From contig NC_092670.1 of assembly GCF_964355755.1 (NCBI RefSeq), positions 7,680,201 through 7,744,200 on the forward strand: a stretch of 64,000 nucleotides of DNA, written 5' to 3'. Position 1 is the stretch's first letter, and each line of letters begins with the position of its first letter. Positions 1 to 12,546 of the stretch are shown here, in pieces. The stretch comes from Antedon mediterranea. Taxonomy: Eukaryota > Echinodermata > Crinoidea > Comatulida > Antedonidae. Made by a program: the position numbers and the translations under genes. Under the pieces are notes generated by a model. It saw nothing but the letters and a program-made list of their open reading frames with translations, ran no database searches and was not told the DNA's origin.

Positions 1-1040
1 GGATCTAACCAATGTAGCTCGGAATCCCTGAAGTTCAAAATCATAACCTATGTCATCATCAGTAGCTATAAAAGAATTTGAATTGCTTTATTTAAAATTA
101 TCTATTAAATAGTATACTTTTGAGAACCTAACCAATTGTTTTTAAAAGTCAGGAAATAATGTAATCTCTCTCTTCCCAGCTTAACTTTAGGATTAGTTTC
201 AGGTCTCATGTCCTTGTTAAGCAGCGATACAACGGCGTCGTTGCACAACTTTTATAACGTATACCTAATACACAGATTAGGCAACGTTATAAACACATCC
301 TAAAAAAGTCGCCTATTTATATTTTAGTGTAGTATATTGAGGAAGCGATTCTACTAGAGTCTTGATTACTTGTCTTTTTTAGATGTGTGAATTTTCAATG
401 ACTATTATAAATATGATAAAATATAGTTATGACTGCGCTTGACGACACATGTTTTTTTAAACGTCGTCAATATGTCATTATTGCTCCGCATCGTTCGTGG
501 GCGACACCTGCTATTATTATATATGTGTATATGTTTATTTACATTTTGTTTATGTCTTTGTTCCTGAATGTTGCTTCTGTTGGTGCCTATTGGTATGAAA
601 AATACATCAGTATTGTCTTGTGTGAAATTTATTTTTTTTCAATTCATATAGGCCTACTTTTGTCCTTAGAAAAATGCTTAAAATGACAATCACGTTTGGA
701 GAATGTCCTACTTTAAATTACAAAAAAAGCTTGTTCTGCTCGTTCTGCTATAACGCGTACGGGGTTATTAGGGTATCAATTTTGTTGAAAAGATTTAAAT
801 TTATACGATAAACAATAGAAACCGTATACCAGGCGCTACCCTTTAACAACAAAGTTATAATAAACAACCTCCACTGATGTGTATCAAGGCAATCTAACAA
901 CATGATGCTGAGCACCGTTGGATCAAATGTTTTATGTGGGGTTGTGACGTCCCCTACACAACATACTTAGTACTGTAACCGCAACTAGTATGAAGAACAG
1001 TCAAATATTGTTTTTTATGGATATTGTAAAGCATGGAACA
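1..1040. other. intergenic or 3' intronic sequence, no gene recognised
   Basis: I see no exon here. The C-terminal part of the neighbouring minus-strand lipoxygenase (roughly 170 residues with the remaining iron ligands) should lie downstream of position 1669 on the minus strand. I could not find its characteristic His/Asn motif in this stretch, so those exons probably lie beyond the window start. An 85-codon open frame at 429-686 has no family resemblance and an ordinary AT-rich composition. Confidence 0.5.
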
Positions 1041-1322
1041 GAAATTGAATTGAATTGAAATTTATATTTATACTGGGTAACCTCTTCAGTCAAAGACTGG
1101 TCTCCCAGAGGGCCCAGTTGGGTGATCAGTGGCTATGATGTACTAATACACCGGGGTAACCCCCTACTCGTCTCGAAAGATGTACTAGGCTCTTTAAAGT
1201 GCACACGAGCTAGATGTGTACTACCACCAGAACCATGGAGTGAGTGAGCCTCGAACCCCTGCCGATGTTATGGCTACGTAATTACGGTTCCACTGTCTTA
1301 ACCGCTCGGCCACTCACAGGAG
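1041..1322 (-). mobile_element. tRNA-derived SINE
   Basis: On the minus strand the element begins near 1320 with a tRNA-Leu/Ser-like head. A box A-like GTGGCCGAGCGGTTAAG is followed about 45 bases later by a box B-like GGTTCGAGGCTC. The unrelated body ends near 1046 in a short repeat tail of the ATTCA type. A pol III head, a non-tRNA body and a simple tail are the usual layout of a SINE. A similar tail occurs near 61300. Family identity was not determined. Confidence 0.75.
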
Positions 1323-1668
1323 ATCTCTCATATACTAATATTCAAGTATTCTTCATTTATGTGTATTTTATAGATGTTGTTTTGTGCTATGTTAACATTT
1401 ATTGTACAGTAAATGTTTATAGTTTCGTTATTTTCGTAGAAATGTATTCTTTTAAGATTTGTGATTGTTTAATTTGATTATGTGTTTACTTTTATGTAGG
1501 ATGTTACGGATACAAAAGTTCAGTACCAATAAATATTATTATTAATTTGTCGCAGCCAATCGTAAGATCAAAGGAGTATTACAAGTTCCTATCTTGGCAA
1601 GAAGGCGATCCTCAGCATCCTGTTAGATTGCCTTGGTATTATTGTAGAATAGGAAAAAGAAATCTTAC

Positions 1669-4600
1669 TGTAGTATTCTTTAACGATCGTATCGACGTAG
1701 TTTCTGATGGCGTCCCATACCTTGAGGCCGTCTTCGCGGTAGTAATACTTTGTTAGCACTTCGGGATCATCAAGTCTTCTATGTTTTAAATTAGCAGGTA
1801 GAATACCATTGTTTGTGAATGACCAAGTTTTGAATGCATTCGCAATTAATGCGAACGTTCCTTTTAGGCCCATTGAAAAAAGTACATCAAATGCACCGCC
1901 TTTGGCCAAAAGTTTTCCTAAGCCACGACTGTTGAAAGAAAATTTAAAGTTATTGAATCATTAAAATCTTAACAATTAATCTTTATCGATAAATTTACTC
2001 ACGATTTATTGCATTTTTAAGAACTTCTTAGCTGGTTATCTTGTTTTAATTGGTGTTAAGCTCTGTCTACACATCAAACTAGTTTTTGACAATAAAAGTG
2101 TGATATGCCCAAATATGGTAGTGATATGACGTCTTCGTGTCCATATATGGGAATATCACATTTGTGATAGTGTAGACAGAGCTTTAGTTTTATAAGTGTC
2201 TCCTGAGCGAGACAAATTACCGTAAACCTTACGTTCAAGCAATTCTAACACATGGGTGTGAACGAAACTCAATTTGTATTTAGTTAATTATTAGGGGAAA
2301 AATCAAGTAGATCTTACTGATTTATAGCCATGACAAAATGAAGATGTGGCGCAACCAATCGATAGAGAGGATGAGACGGTGAAAGATGACGATTCACGGC
2401 TACACTGATGGATTCCAGGATGAAATGCGTAAACGCTAAATGCGTACATGCCTCGTGGTAGGATGCATCTCCTAGGTTAAACCACATCTTCGCCAGAACC
2501 CATGTATACTTAGGATCACTGGGTAGGAATACCTATGAACACAGTGACGAGAGTATCGTTGTAATTCAGGTCCATAACCATATTATTCTAACTCAGGTTA
2601 TGCATGGTATGTAGGTTTGTTTTGAGACAACTAATTTTTTAGTTGTTGTCTCGGGTTGAGAAAGGGGCTGGGGAAAGTGGCGTACCCTATACAAACATAT
2701 ATTTGAAGGCCCATATGATCACAGTATTCTAACTGACGTGGGTTTGTTGAAAGATGTGAGGAGGGTGGAATTTGAACATATGCAGGCGGGGAGGGGTTAA
2801 AAACAATATACATGTATTACGTTTAACACAAAATTTATTAGATGGTGTGCAATACGGCTTGTTTTACAGTATGTATTCTTACTCTCTCAGCGTACTATTT
2901 TTATATTACTGTATATAAGCAGATTACGATTCAAATTAAAAATATATTTGCTACTAAAGTAAAAAATAAAATTAAATACGTATATAACGTTGTATAATGC
3001 AAGTAGGAGTGTATCAGGAAATGAACAACTTACTGGATTTTCCGGTCCTTTTTCTTGATAAAGCTGAATAGCGATTGGAATCAGATCATTGTTAACATTT
3101 GCATAGAAAAGACCAATTGGTACAGTTACCTGTATGAATAATAAAACAAATGCTTCGGGGATTATTTTTTATTTAAACACACAATGCCTACGCACAAGAT
3201 CTTTCAGGATATGACATGGATTTGAGTTAAGCTGAACAAGTCGCTAATATTCCATTCTGCAGCAGAACCACTAAAATTTGAACACGATACCACGAGATTA
3301 GTAAGCAAGCGGCATTTAACAACTAGGCTACATGTCAGTAGGCTTACGCAGATACGGTATTTCCCATTTGTCGTTCGTCAAATTGAGGGTTTAATGTATA
3401 ATTCAGGAGTACAAGTAAAGATGTTAATTTGGCATAACGACGATCGGGGACGAGACTTCTGGATGTTCCCCTAAAGAATCTATCTATGATATATATAGAA
3501 CAGCAATAATCCTGAAAAGTAGTATTGGTTCCCACCCACACACACACCACTATTTTTCGAGTCCTAAAGGTGCCTCTATGATTCTTTCTTTTCTACTTAA
3601 TTGAGTTAGTGAATTCACTTTTTAAAAAGCCTCCGTTGGTGTGCTGTTAATAATATTTTTTTAATTTAGGAACCGTTTAAGCGTAAAGAATTTCTATTCG
3701 GACTATCTTAATTTTAGTTAATAAGCTTTGCGGTTAAAAAGAATAGTCTACCGTATCCTTGTTCTATTGTAGCAGGCAGGCCACCACTGTGTCAACTTAA
3801 AAACGATAGTGGAATTATAGTTCCACGCCATTTGCTTAAACAATAAAATACGGTTTACCGAAGAGCAGCAAATTCCTGGCGTGTATTAGGGGAGGCCTAG
3901 GAGATTTAAATCGTTAAATGGGCTACAAAAATTAAAGAAAGTGCCCGTTGTACAGGCGATGGTCAAAATACGAAGCATTTCCACATTATAAGTAAGGATA
4001 GAACCGCGAATAGAACCGACTTACCGCGAATAGAACCGACTTACCACGAATAGAACCAACTTACCGCGAGTAGAACCAACTTACCGCGAGTAGAACCAAC
4101 TTACCGCTGGTAGAACCAACTTACCGCGAGTACAACCAACTTACCGCGAGTACAACCAACTTACCGCGAGTACAATCAATTTACCGCGAGTACAATCAAT
4201 TTACCGCGGGTAGAACCAACTTACCGTGGGTACAACGAAATTACCGCGGGTACAACGAAATTACCGCGGGTACAACGAAATTACCGCGGGTACAACGAAC
4301 TTACCGCGGGTACAACGAACTTACCGCGGGTACAACGAACTTACCGCGGGTAGAACCAACTTACCGCGGGTAGAACCAACTTACCGCGGGTAGAACCAAC
4401 TTACCGCGGGTAGAACCAACTTACCGCGGGTAGAACCAACTTACGTGGGTAGAACCAACTTACGTGGGTAGAACCAACTTACCGTGGGTACAACCAACTT
4501 ACCGCGGGTACAACCAACTTACCGCGGATAGAACCAACTTACCGCGGGTAGAACCAACTTACCGCGGGTAAAATATAAGTGAAAACAATAGATAGGACAG

Positions 4601-7600
4601 AAAATCTTACGTTTTGTACACCTTCTAATACTTTGTGATTCACAATGAAAATCCGCTTATTCTGCAAACATTCATCTAATGTCTTTCCCTCTAAAAATGA
4701 CTCTACCATTTGAGCTGTGACCCCAAAGCTGAAAACAGTAGAATAGAAACAATGATTAGAAATGGAAAATTGTGTGATGATTTTTATCAATGTTATATTA
4801 TCCTCAAAATGAACAATAAAGATAGCTTAAATAAATTGTTTCATTTTCGTGGACAAAAAAAATTTAGAAAAACGGATATCAGAAAAAAAACCCCAATAGT
4901 ATCAAACTTTGACCTGTTATTACTAATACAGTTACACGATAAGAGATACTAGTTTTAACTCTCAAAGATTGCCCTTGACAGTATTATAAAGATTTAGTAT
5001 ATGTCCGTGTGTTGTATAACCATAGAGGAATTAGTTTGATCCCTCCATGATACAATGTATTGAATTATAGTAGTAGTAACGTAATCCACATTGTTGTTAT
5101 ATCCTGTTGTGGGAAATAATATGTTAGTCTTTACCTTTTCAATGCACTTTAAGTTTGTTATTATTGTTCTGTTATTGTTTTGGTTGCACGTATATTGAAA
5201 TATGAAACCTTGAAATGTATGCAATGAAATAACAATTGAATTGTTATTTAAAGATACTGAAAAATAACAGATTGTCGGTGTTAAAGAATTATCCTATAAT
5301 ACTGAGGAAATAATTTGGAATGTGGATAAAAATAATTAAAAACAACGAGAGACAACGTTATGAGACTAGTTTTTGTGTGATTCTTACTTGTTGGGAATTT
5401 CTGTGCATAGTTGAATAACATTCGGATTACAACCATTCATCACTAAATTTCCAAATTTTAAATCGTTGTCCCATCCATCAACGCCCTGCGTAAATAAATA
5501 ATGAAATACAGTATATACATAATAATATACATAATAATATATTACCTTTGAATTTGTATGGAATAAAAAATAAGGTGTAAATGTAACGAATAAACAATTG
5601 TGGTATAGTCAGCCAGGGAAGAGTAAAAAAATGTAAAAATAGTTTTGATAGCACGGCGAAACGTAAATAACTTCATAGCGGAAACACCGAACCATCGACA
5701 TTGGCCCATCCTTTTTTGGATAAAATAATATAGTATTATATTAATCAAAAGATTGGGCCGAAATAGTGTTTGCTTTTGCAGACATTTGTTATGATAATGT
5801 CTGTTTCGATTTACTGCTATAAATATAGACATTTGTTAACTGATAACACTATCAATTATTGAAATCGCTTCCTTAATTCATTCATTATTCAGAGTTGTAG
5901 TGGTACAAATTGTACGCATTGTTATGTGCAGCTATAAACCCGTCGTGTTTTTGTCCAGACGCATCTATTTCTAAACATAATGTTTACAATACTTCGAAGT
6001 TCTTTGGGATTTGACAGCTGGACGCTGAACCTGTAGTGAGATAGTAACTATAGTATTAACCGTTGACTTGGTAGGATCATTGACCTTGGTCCATGGTAGG
6101 ATTAACCAAACAGGACGTACCAGATCTAATACTTCAAAACATTATGAAAACTTGAGATTTGATATGTTACAAATTTTTAAGGTAGAGACCAATTTATTCG
6201 AACCTTTTAAACGCAAAAAAAACACGCAGACGATAGGCTTACATTGAGTCTCATTGACTTGCAAAAATGCTCAAATTATTGTACGCCCAATTAATTTTAA
6301 AACGATTCGTTTAAAAACAAATTAGAGTAAGTATATATAAACGAAATAGACGTTACGTTGTGTTGTGCTTTCTTGGTTTGAGTTTGGACTGCATTGTAAA
6401 ATGGATCGATTTAATATCTATACTATGGTTGGAAGTGTCTTTCGTCCTGGACTTACCTCTGGTCTATGGAAACTGTATCTGTACACGTCTTCCATGTCTT
6501 CTAATGTTTTAAACTTCTTGGTTGACATCATAATAAGTTCTGTATGCATCTTCATCTTTAACTTTGTTGTTATAATAAATTTCTACAAACAATAGTAATA
6601 AATACAAAATGATGGTAATAGTAAGCCTAATACAAACTAATAATAAATGAACACCATACACATTAAGCTTGGTTCCCACGACTAGAGACGCAACGTAAGA
6701 ATGACGTAGACGTGAATTGACCAATCACAAGCGATGTCTTATTCGCTTGTGATTGGTAACTGTCTATAACTTCGCTTGTCATTGGTTAAAAGGCTTGCGT
6801 TACGTTCTAGTGGGAACACTTGCGTTGCGTCTCTAGTGAGAACCATATGATGCCTTAACATTATCTATAAAACAGGGGTTATACTGTATATCTCAATGTA
6901 TCTATATTGAAATATTAGTGTTTCTGGGAGCTTGTCTACTTTTTCTTGCTTACTTTATTTGTATCTTGAGATTACCCACAGCTTTTTTCAATATTTTGAC
7001 TTGGGAACGCCTTAGTGGCCCTGCTTCATGGGTTGGACTACTTTTTTTTCTCATCTTTATGGATTTCCTCATTTTAGCCGTTTCAAAATTAATCAATATG
7101 CAGATTTTAAAAGTTGGTGCGTGTTTAAAATAACTGTAATAATCTTTGAAAGGAAAAGTGAGATTTACTAACCATGTAATTTGGTGTAAAAGCTTCGTCT
7201 TTTGGTAGAACCACCGCCTAAACGTAAAGTAAATAGCAGTTATGCAATTAAAATGTCAAAATACGCCAGATAACAGTTTTTATTCTACTTCCTCGAGTCT
7301 TACAAACACACTGGAACAATATTTCTGCCACCAAACTGTGAATGTGAATAAGCTTGTCCATGAAAACTTAAAATAAAAAACAACAAACTGAGATGTGACC
7401 ATAAAATAAAGGTATCCCATGCAAACTTACCTGTACAGGTATCCCGTCTATCTTTTGTTCAAATTCGTACACCTGACGTTTTTCTTCGAGTTCTTTCTTT
7501 CGTTGCGCATGCTCACTATCGTTCTGTGGAAGCTTGGAATCATATCTTGACCATCTTAATTGAGAAATTGATGAATTAAATTCTATTTCTTAAATATTTA

Positions 7601-8560
7601 AACAGTATTCCTATTTTTTCCGCCGTTTGGTTATTCATAGGCCTATTCTGGCTAAAGAGACCCGCTCTAGACCCACCCCGTGGTATTCCACTCATAAACA
7701 TTATTTGCATCGGCGCTTGTTTAACATTGGCCAAATACTAAAGAACCTTTATCCATGGTCCTAAAAGTTAAAAAAGGACTACTGCTTTTGTAGAATCTGG
7801 ACACTTATTTGGTTTATGGCAACGTTTTAGTGAGCGAATTGCACGAAGGAATTCATATTAGAAATGGGGGGAGGGGGGTTGTTGGCAAAGTTGACGTTTA
7901 ATGTTCACCTTCACAATTCACAAATCCTACTCCTACCTATCAACACATTACAACAACATAATGTAAACACGACGGGGGCCCAATCGATTGTTTATTATTA
8001 TTTGATACAATCATTACTATAATACAAAAGTAGTTATTTTGTTCTTGTGAAACCAGGCTAGGCCTAAAGCTATCTTGGGCTTTTCTTTCAGGCTCTTTGC
8101 ATCTTTTAATTAAATCATTTGAATATTAGTCTGTTTGATAAATTGTGAAATAAAACGACAAATGAATGAATGAATGTAGGCCTAAATTTAAACCTTACCT
8201 CCTCTTTAGGCCTGCTGTTATCCACCTGTTGATTGGGAATTCATACACCTCATCTCTTACATTGTCTCGGACGATAATCCACTCTACACACCAGTTATTG
8301 TTACCAATACCAATTCGACGATCTCGCCACAGTTCAATTTTATCGATTACACCAAAGTCCTTCAACGATATTGGATACATATCCTGATTTCCCTGTTCGA
8401 AATCATCATGAAATCGTATGTCCAGCTTATAGTCTTTTGATCGTTTTCCGTTTGTGTTGATTAAGGCGATATATATGTTAGCGTCCGTACCCGCTCCATT
8501 TCTGTCGGCTGTTTTCACAAGAACTTGGTAGTCACCCTGTTTCGACCCTCGATTCCCCAT
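1669..8560 (-). CDS. PLAT-domain lipoxygenase, N-terminal two thirds
   Basis: Iron lipoxygenase, which inserts O2 into polyunsaturated fatty acids. Nine minus-strand exons keep one frame: 8560-8199, 7554-7431, 7217-7173, 6582-6457, 5485-5388, 4728-4611, 3129-3034, 2532-2318 and 1928-1669, giving about 481 residues. Most donors are GTAAG-type; the third exon uses GTTAGT. Residues 10-118 form a PLAT/LH2 beta-barrel. The catalytic domain then shows LPKDEAF, FGNLVMNGCNPNVI, LIPIAIQL and WVLAK. The two iron-ligand histidines are His349 and His354 in HEACTH, with a conserved His at 359, followed by YYYREDGLKVWDAI. The first ATG opens MGNRGSK, a match to the N-myristoylation consensus and unusual for this family. 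The remaining iron ligands and C-terminal carboxylate are missing because the gene runs off the left edge. Positional and stereo-specificity cannot be assigned. A 20-bp minisatellite and MITEs lie in its introns. Confidence 0.92.
2058..2184. mobile_element. short MITE with AAGCTCTGTCTACAC termini
   Basis: The terminal inverted repeats AAGCTCTGTCTACAC and GTGTAGACAGAGCTT flank a 127-bp unit containing GATATGCCCAAATATGGTAG. It lies in a lipoxygenase intron (between exons 1928-1669 and 2532-2318). A second, internally expanded copy is at 50483-50672. Confidence 0.75.
4002..4570. repeat. 20-bp minisatellite in a lipoxygenase intron
   Basis: About 28 head-to-tail copies of a 20-bp unit close to TTACCGCGGGTAGAACCAAC. 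Variants are clustered: GAATAGAACC at the left, CGAGTACAACC next, GGGTACAACGAA in the middle, GGGTAGAACC to the right. This pattern suggests local homogenisation. Two adjacent copies near 4441-4480 carry a one-base deletion. The array ends about 40 bp from the donor of the 4728-4611 exon. Confidence 0.97.
6663..6847. mobile_element. MITE of the GCTTGGTTCCCACTAG family, copy 1
   Basis: The unit has inverted termini (TTAAGCTTGGTTCCCAC at the left, a degenerate TAGTGAGAACCA at the right) and internal inverted CCAATCACAAGCGA blocks. It lies in a lipoxygenase intron. Related copies occur at 39128, 47116, 48215, 52744, 60903 and 63035. Confidence 0.8.
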
Positions 8561-9235
8561 TACAAATCACAAATATAATTCACACAATTGGTCCACGGAT
8601 ACACTTCAGCTGTTATGGCAAAAAGAACAGAATGCAATGAATTTAGCTACGTGATCATGCTTGAATGAACAAGGTGATCCGTAATAGCGCCAGTTAAACT
8701 TTTATGACGTCATAGATAAAGCATTCTGCTCACTGATTGGGTAATAATTCATACTATTGTAAATCTTATCGGGTTAATAATACAGTTGGATTAGAGAGGA
8801 ATTACACCACTCTTCCTGGTTTGAATCACGGGTACCACTCCTATAATTGGCAATCAACTATTCCGAAGAAATTGTTTTTACCAGTACTGTAGCACATTGC
8901 GGTAAAATCTTGATATAGTATATTATATGCCAGATAAAAATATTAATTTGCATTCGTTTTCTTTCAATTTTATGTTTATAACTATAAACTATTTATTTAT
9001 CTTTAGCGGAAATATTTCATAACTTAATTTGCGTATAAGGCATGGTATCATAAAAGGTGAGGAGCGACACGCCTCCAAATATCTACGCATGCGCACAATG
9101 AACTAACATGCAAATCGAAAGCTCCCCCTCCAATATAATCATATAAAAATAACAGAATTCTCTCGAACAATCTTCACATTATTATATCATATCATAAATT
9201 GTTGTTTAAAAACGTCCAGTGCCCAACCTGTAGCT
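8561..9235. other. intergenic, lipoxygenase upstream side
   Basis: This stretch lies upstream of the lipoxygenase start codon. It should contain the 5' UTR and promoter, but I see no clear TATA box or initiator that I would defend. Confidence 0.4.
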
Positions 9236-9341
9236 CATTCAATATCCAGATTTATTTTTATTTTATTTTATTTTATTCAGCTGTTGGTTGACAACTGAAT
9301 ACAATAAAATAAAATTAAAATAAATCTGGATATTGAATGAA
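9236..9341. repeat. long near-perfect hairpin
   Basis: Inverted repeat with arms of about 45 bp, starting CATTCAATATCCAGATTTAT and returning as its reverse complement, with a loop of about 14 bases (CTGTTGGTTGACAA). The inner arms are ATTTT/AAAAT-rich. Confidence 0.85.
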
Positions 9342-9504
9342 TTGAGTGGACATGTGGAGTGTCTGTTAACGTTGACAAACCAAAATATTTTTTTTAAACG
9401 GTGGTTACCTAAAAAATAGGGTTTCAGTTGACTAACAATAGAACAAACGGGTGAATTTGAAAAGAAAGAGGTAATTACTACTACTACTACTACTGTACTC
9501 ATAT

Positions 9505-10207
9505 AAAACAAGGCCATATAGATGGCTACAGTCGCGTGCTCATTAGTGTTTACCGACCGACCAACCTACCAACTGACCGAAATTACTGAACATGTTTAAA
9601 AATGTTGAAATGTAAACACATTTATATTTTTTTAATTTACACGTGCGTAGCCTGTCACTTTTGACGTGCTCGTATAACGTAATTTCGAGTTGAAAAGTAA
9701 GTCAAGAAAACAGAAATCGGGCAAATAGAGTGCGCAATAACATTTAACGCGCAGTGCGCGCGCAAAAATCTGCGCACTCATGGACATTTTGTAAACGCTT
9801 AAAATTGCCTGAAACGTACTCTTATTTCATCGAAAATAAATTTTAAGCGCGCGTACGCATGCGTTACATGCGCTACGCATGTAATTGTATTGCCATATGA
9901 TGATTTGTTATGCCCTGAAATTTATGAGTACCAAATTTTATTTAATTGTGATTCATGGTTTTGAAGATATGATTACAAACGTGATTTCGTTAAATCGTGG
10001 GTAGACCACGTAATTTTTTATTGCGCACCGTGAAAACATAACCACATCGATTCCTGGCCATAAGGAATATACTGTGAAAAATTGACTTAGCTAGATTAAA
10101 CTGATATCAAGATAAGGTCAAAAAGCGATAAAACGCATAGTGATACCGGACCGACAGACAGACCGACCGACATAGCGAACTATAGAGTCGCGTCCACGCG
10201 ACTAAAA
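9505..10207. mobile_element. repeat element with CGACC-rich ends, full-length copy
   Basis: It begins near AGGCCATATAGATGGCTACA with GTCGCGTGCTC and a CCGACCGACC block. It ends with CCGACAGACAGACCGACCG and GAGTCGCGTCCACGCGACT. The ends therefore share AGTCGCGTG / CACGCGACT inverted sequence. No long open frame is present, so it is probably non-autonomous. Internal copy at 24130-24680; end fragments at 41800-41860 and 49731-49833. Confidence 0.7.
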
Positions 10208-11481
10208 ACATGTACATTAAATTTGATTATGTTTTAAATTATGACGCTTGCCTCTTGTACAAAAATGAAGTTTTTTGGACAAGTAGTTTTCGAGAAAATG
10301 CAATTTCAGTTTACTACTATAGGCTTTGAAAAAGAACGATCAAAGATATAGTTATGTTTAACATTGAGATATATAAGAACTAAGCCTCCCTAGATTTGTA
10401 ATGGAAAATTGTATTACACCATGAGTCGAACTTAAATGAACGATTTTAATATTGATTGGAAATTGTATGGTTATCAAAGGTATGTAAAATGAAAGATAAA
10501 CAATTGGCACAAATAATTATTACCTACTATAAAAAACTATGGATATTAAAAGGTAGTCAACAATTGTAAACATATCAATGAAGAACACGCACTCTTAAAA
10601 TGTAAATAGATTAAAAACTTTTAGAAAAAAGTAGAAAACATTCTTAAATCTCTGTTAAAGACGAACAAATATCTTTTAAGAAACGTATCCTTGGTATCAA
10701 TAGGCCTATGTTTGCACTCTGTTCTACTCTCGAATTGCCTCTTACCCAAATAATAAAAGTGAAATCTATGTGGATATCTTTTAATTGTGCTCTAATCTAT
10801 AGAATAAAATGTGAAGTATACATCGAACAAAATACAGTATACGATTGTTCTCATGTAAATTTTAAAATTATATGTATTTATTTCACCATTACCAATCATC
10901 GCTTTGCAGTCCTCACGAAGGACTAGCGCATATTTTTAAGGCTATTTTAGTGGTCACACAAGTCACAAGTCACAAATCAGTTTATTTGATCCAAAAGAAA
11001 AAAAAAAATACAAAGCAAAAAATATACAAAAGGACCAGGGAGACTTCCATTAAGGCCAAAAGCCGCATGCATGGAAGCCACCCGAACATTTTAAATAATA
11101 TATAATTCTCATGTATATAATATAATTAAAAAATTAACAAATCATAACATGCTCTATTTACTTTAGTATAAAGGTTCATCTGGATCTCTGTATAGTACTC
11201 ATAACATTTTTCTTTTGGATGTTTCACAAGAAAATGTTATGAATATCAAGCTTTCTTTTTTTGTTTCGATTTAGATGCGTTTACTTTTTATAGGCCTCAC
11301 ATATACGGTACAGAAACACTCTCACTCACACAAACATGTGAGCAAACCTGAAGATATATATCGATCTCATACATTCAACAAACATAAACCCGAGAGTCGG
11401 CATTGTCTGGCATTATTGCCAACACTGTTGCCTCATTCCTTCTTCTTCTTGGCTTTGCTTCGCGAACGAAGATTTTTTTTT
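10208..11481. other. no gene recognised
   Basis: AT-rich sequence with short, unsupported open frames only. No exon, RNA gene or element boundary that I can defend. Confidence 0.4.
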
Positions 11482-12546
11482 ACGCCGTGGTTAGGATTCC
11501 GGCACCGGAACTCAACTGCCCACCGTTAGGGAATCCGACACGCTATTGCGCATGCCCAGAGCTCTGGGAAGTGAATTATAGCTTGCACTAATAATAGTGC
11601 CACACCACGGAGAGTCGGAGTGTTTGTTATAGGGATTTATATAACACCTATATAAATTCCTGTCATTTGATTGGACGAATGTGGGTCACATGGCGTGCAA
11701 TAGTACGCACTATTCAACGATCGTTAAATAGTACTTTTTGAAACATTTTTGTTTGTTATTTAGATGTTATATAAAACAAATAATGAATGTTTTGTATTCG
11801 TGTAATGGTACAAATAATGGCACTTGGTGAATGATGAAAGGTTATATCAACTCGGCTTTGCCTCGTTGATATAACCTTTCATCATTCACCTCGTGCCATT
11901 ATTTGTACCATTGCACTCATAAACATTCATTATTTGTATATTACTGTAGCCTAGATAGTCGTTGCGCGAGCGAGAGAGCGATGGATGAAACTTGGCCTAT
12001 GCCATACATGAATTAATAATTAAAATATGACTACGCCACGCGTTAAAATAATTATAATGATATTAATAAGTATCAGTATCTATCTAAGAATCGTAATGCT
12101 GTTTTTAGCGTTGCGACCCTGACTTCCCGAACAGTTTTTTCACATCCACGCGGTGGCTGCCGTCAACAAATCAACTTGTGATTGCATGTTGTATATGTAC
12201 AGTATAATGCGTTATGAAAAATCATAAAACTAGTCATGTATTTATATAATTCATAATGATATGAATTTTATATATGAATGAAGCAACCACTTTTTAATTA
12301 CAAAACAAATACTATAGGCCCACTGGTCACGTAGTCTAACTGGTAGCCCTAGCCTAGATTAGTGGATCCCATATTAGAAGGCATCTAGGCTAGTTCGCCG
12401 TCGTGTGGCGCAGCTATGAAATAATCCATCGCTGTTAAAAAGTATAGAGAGTCGCCGATTACCTTGCTCTGGGCATGCGCAATAGCGTGTCGGAATCCCT
12501 AACGCTGGGCAGTTGAGTTCCGGTGCCGGAATCCTAACCACGGCGT
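11482..12546. mobile_element. non-autonomous DNA element with ~80-bp TIRs
   Basis: The left TIR (11482-11562) begins ACGCCGTGGTTAGGATTCCG. The right TIR (12466-12546) is its reverse complement with few changes. Both outer ends abut T-runs of about eight, a possible target duplication. There is no transposase frame inside; the interior carries a separate hairpin MITE (11634-11946). Confidence 0.8.
11634..11946. mobile_element. hairpin MITE, full copy
   Basis: The left part reads from ATAACACCTATATAAATTCC. The right part is a large hairpin whose arms (AATGAATG...GGTTATATCAAC and reverse complement) pair for about 80 bp around a short loop near TCGGCTTTGCCTCG. It is nested inside the 11482-12546 TIR element. 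A copy in opposite orientation lacking the hairpin centre is at 40521-40737. Confidence 0.85.

Noticed and set aside
1547-1756. 69-codon plus-strand frame
   Set aside because: Antisense to the lipoxygenase exon 1928-1669.
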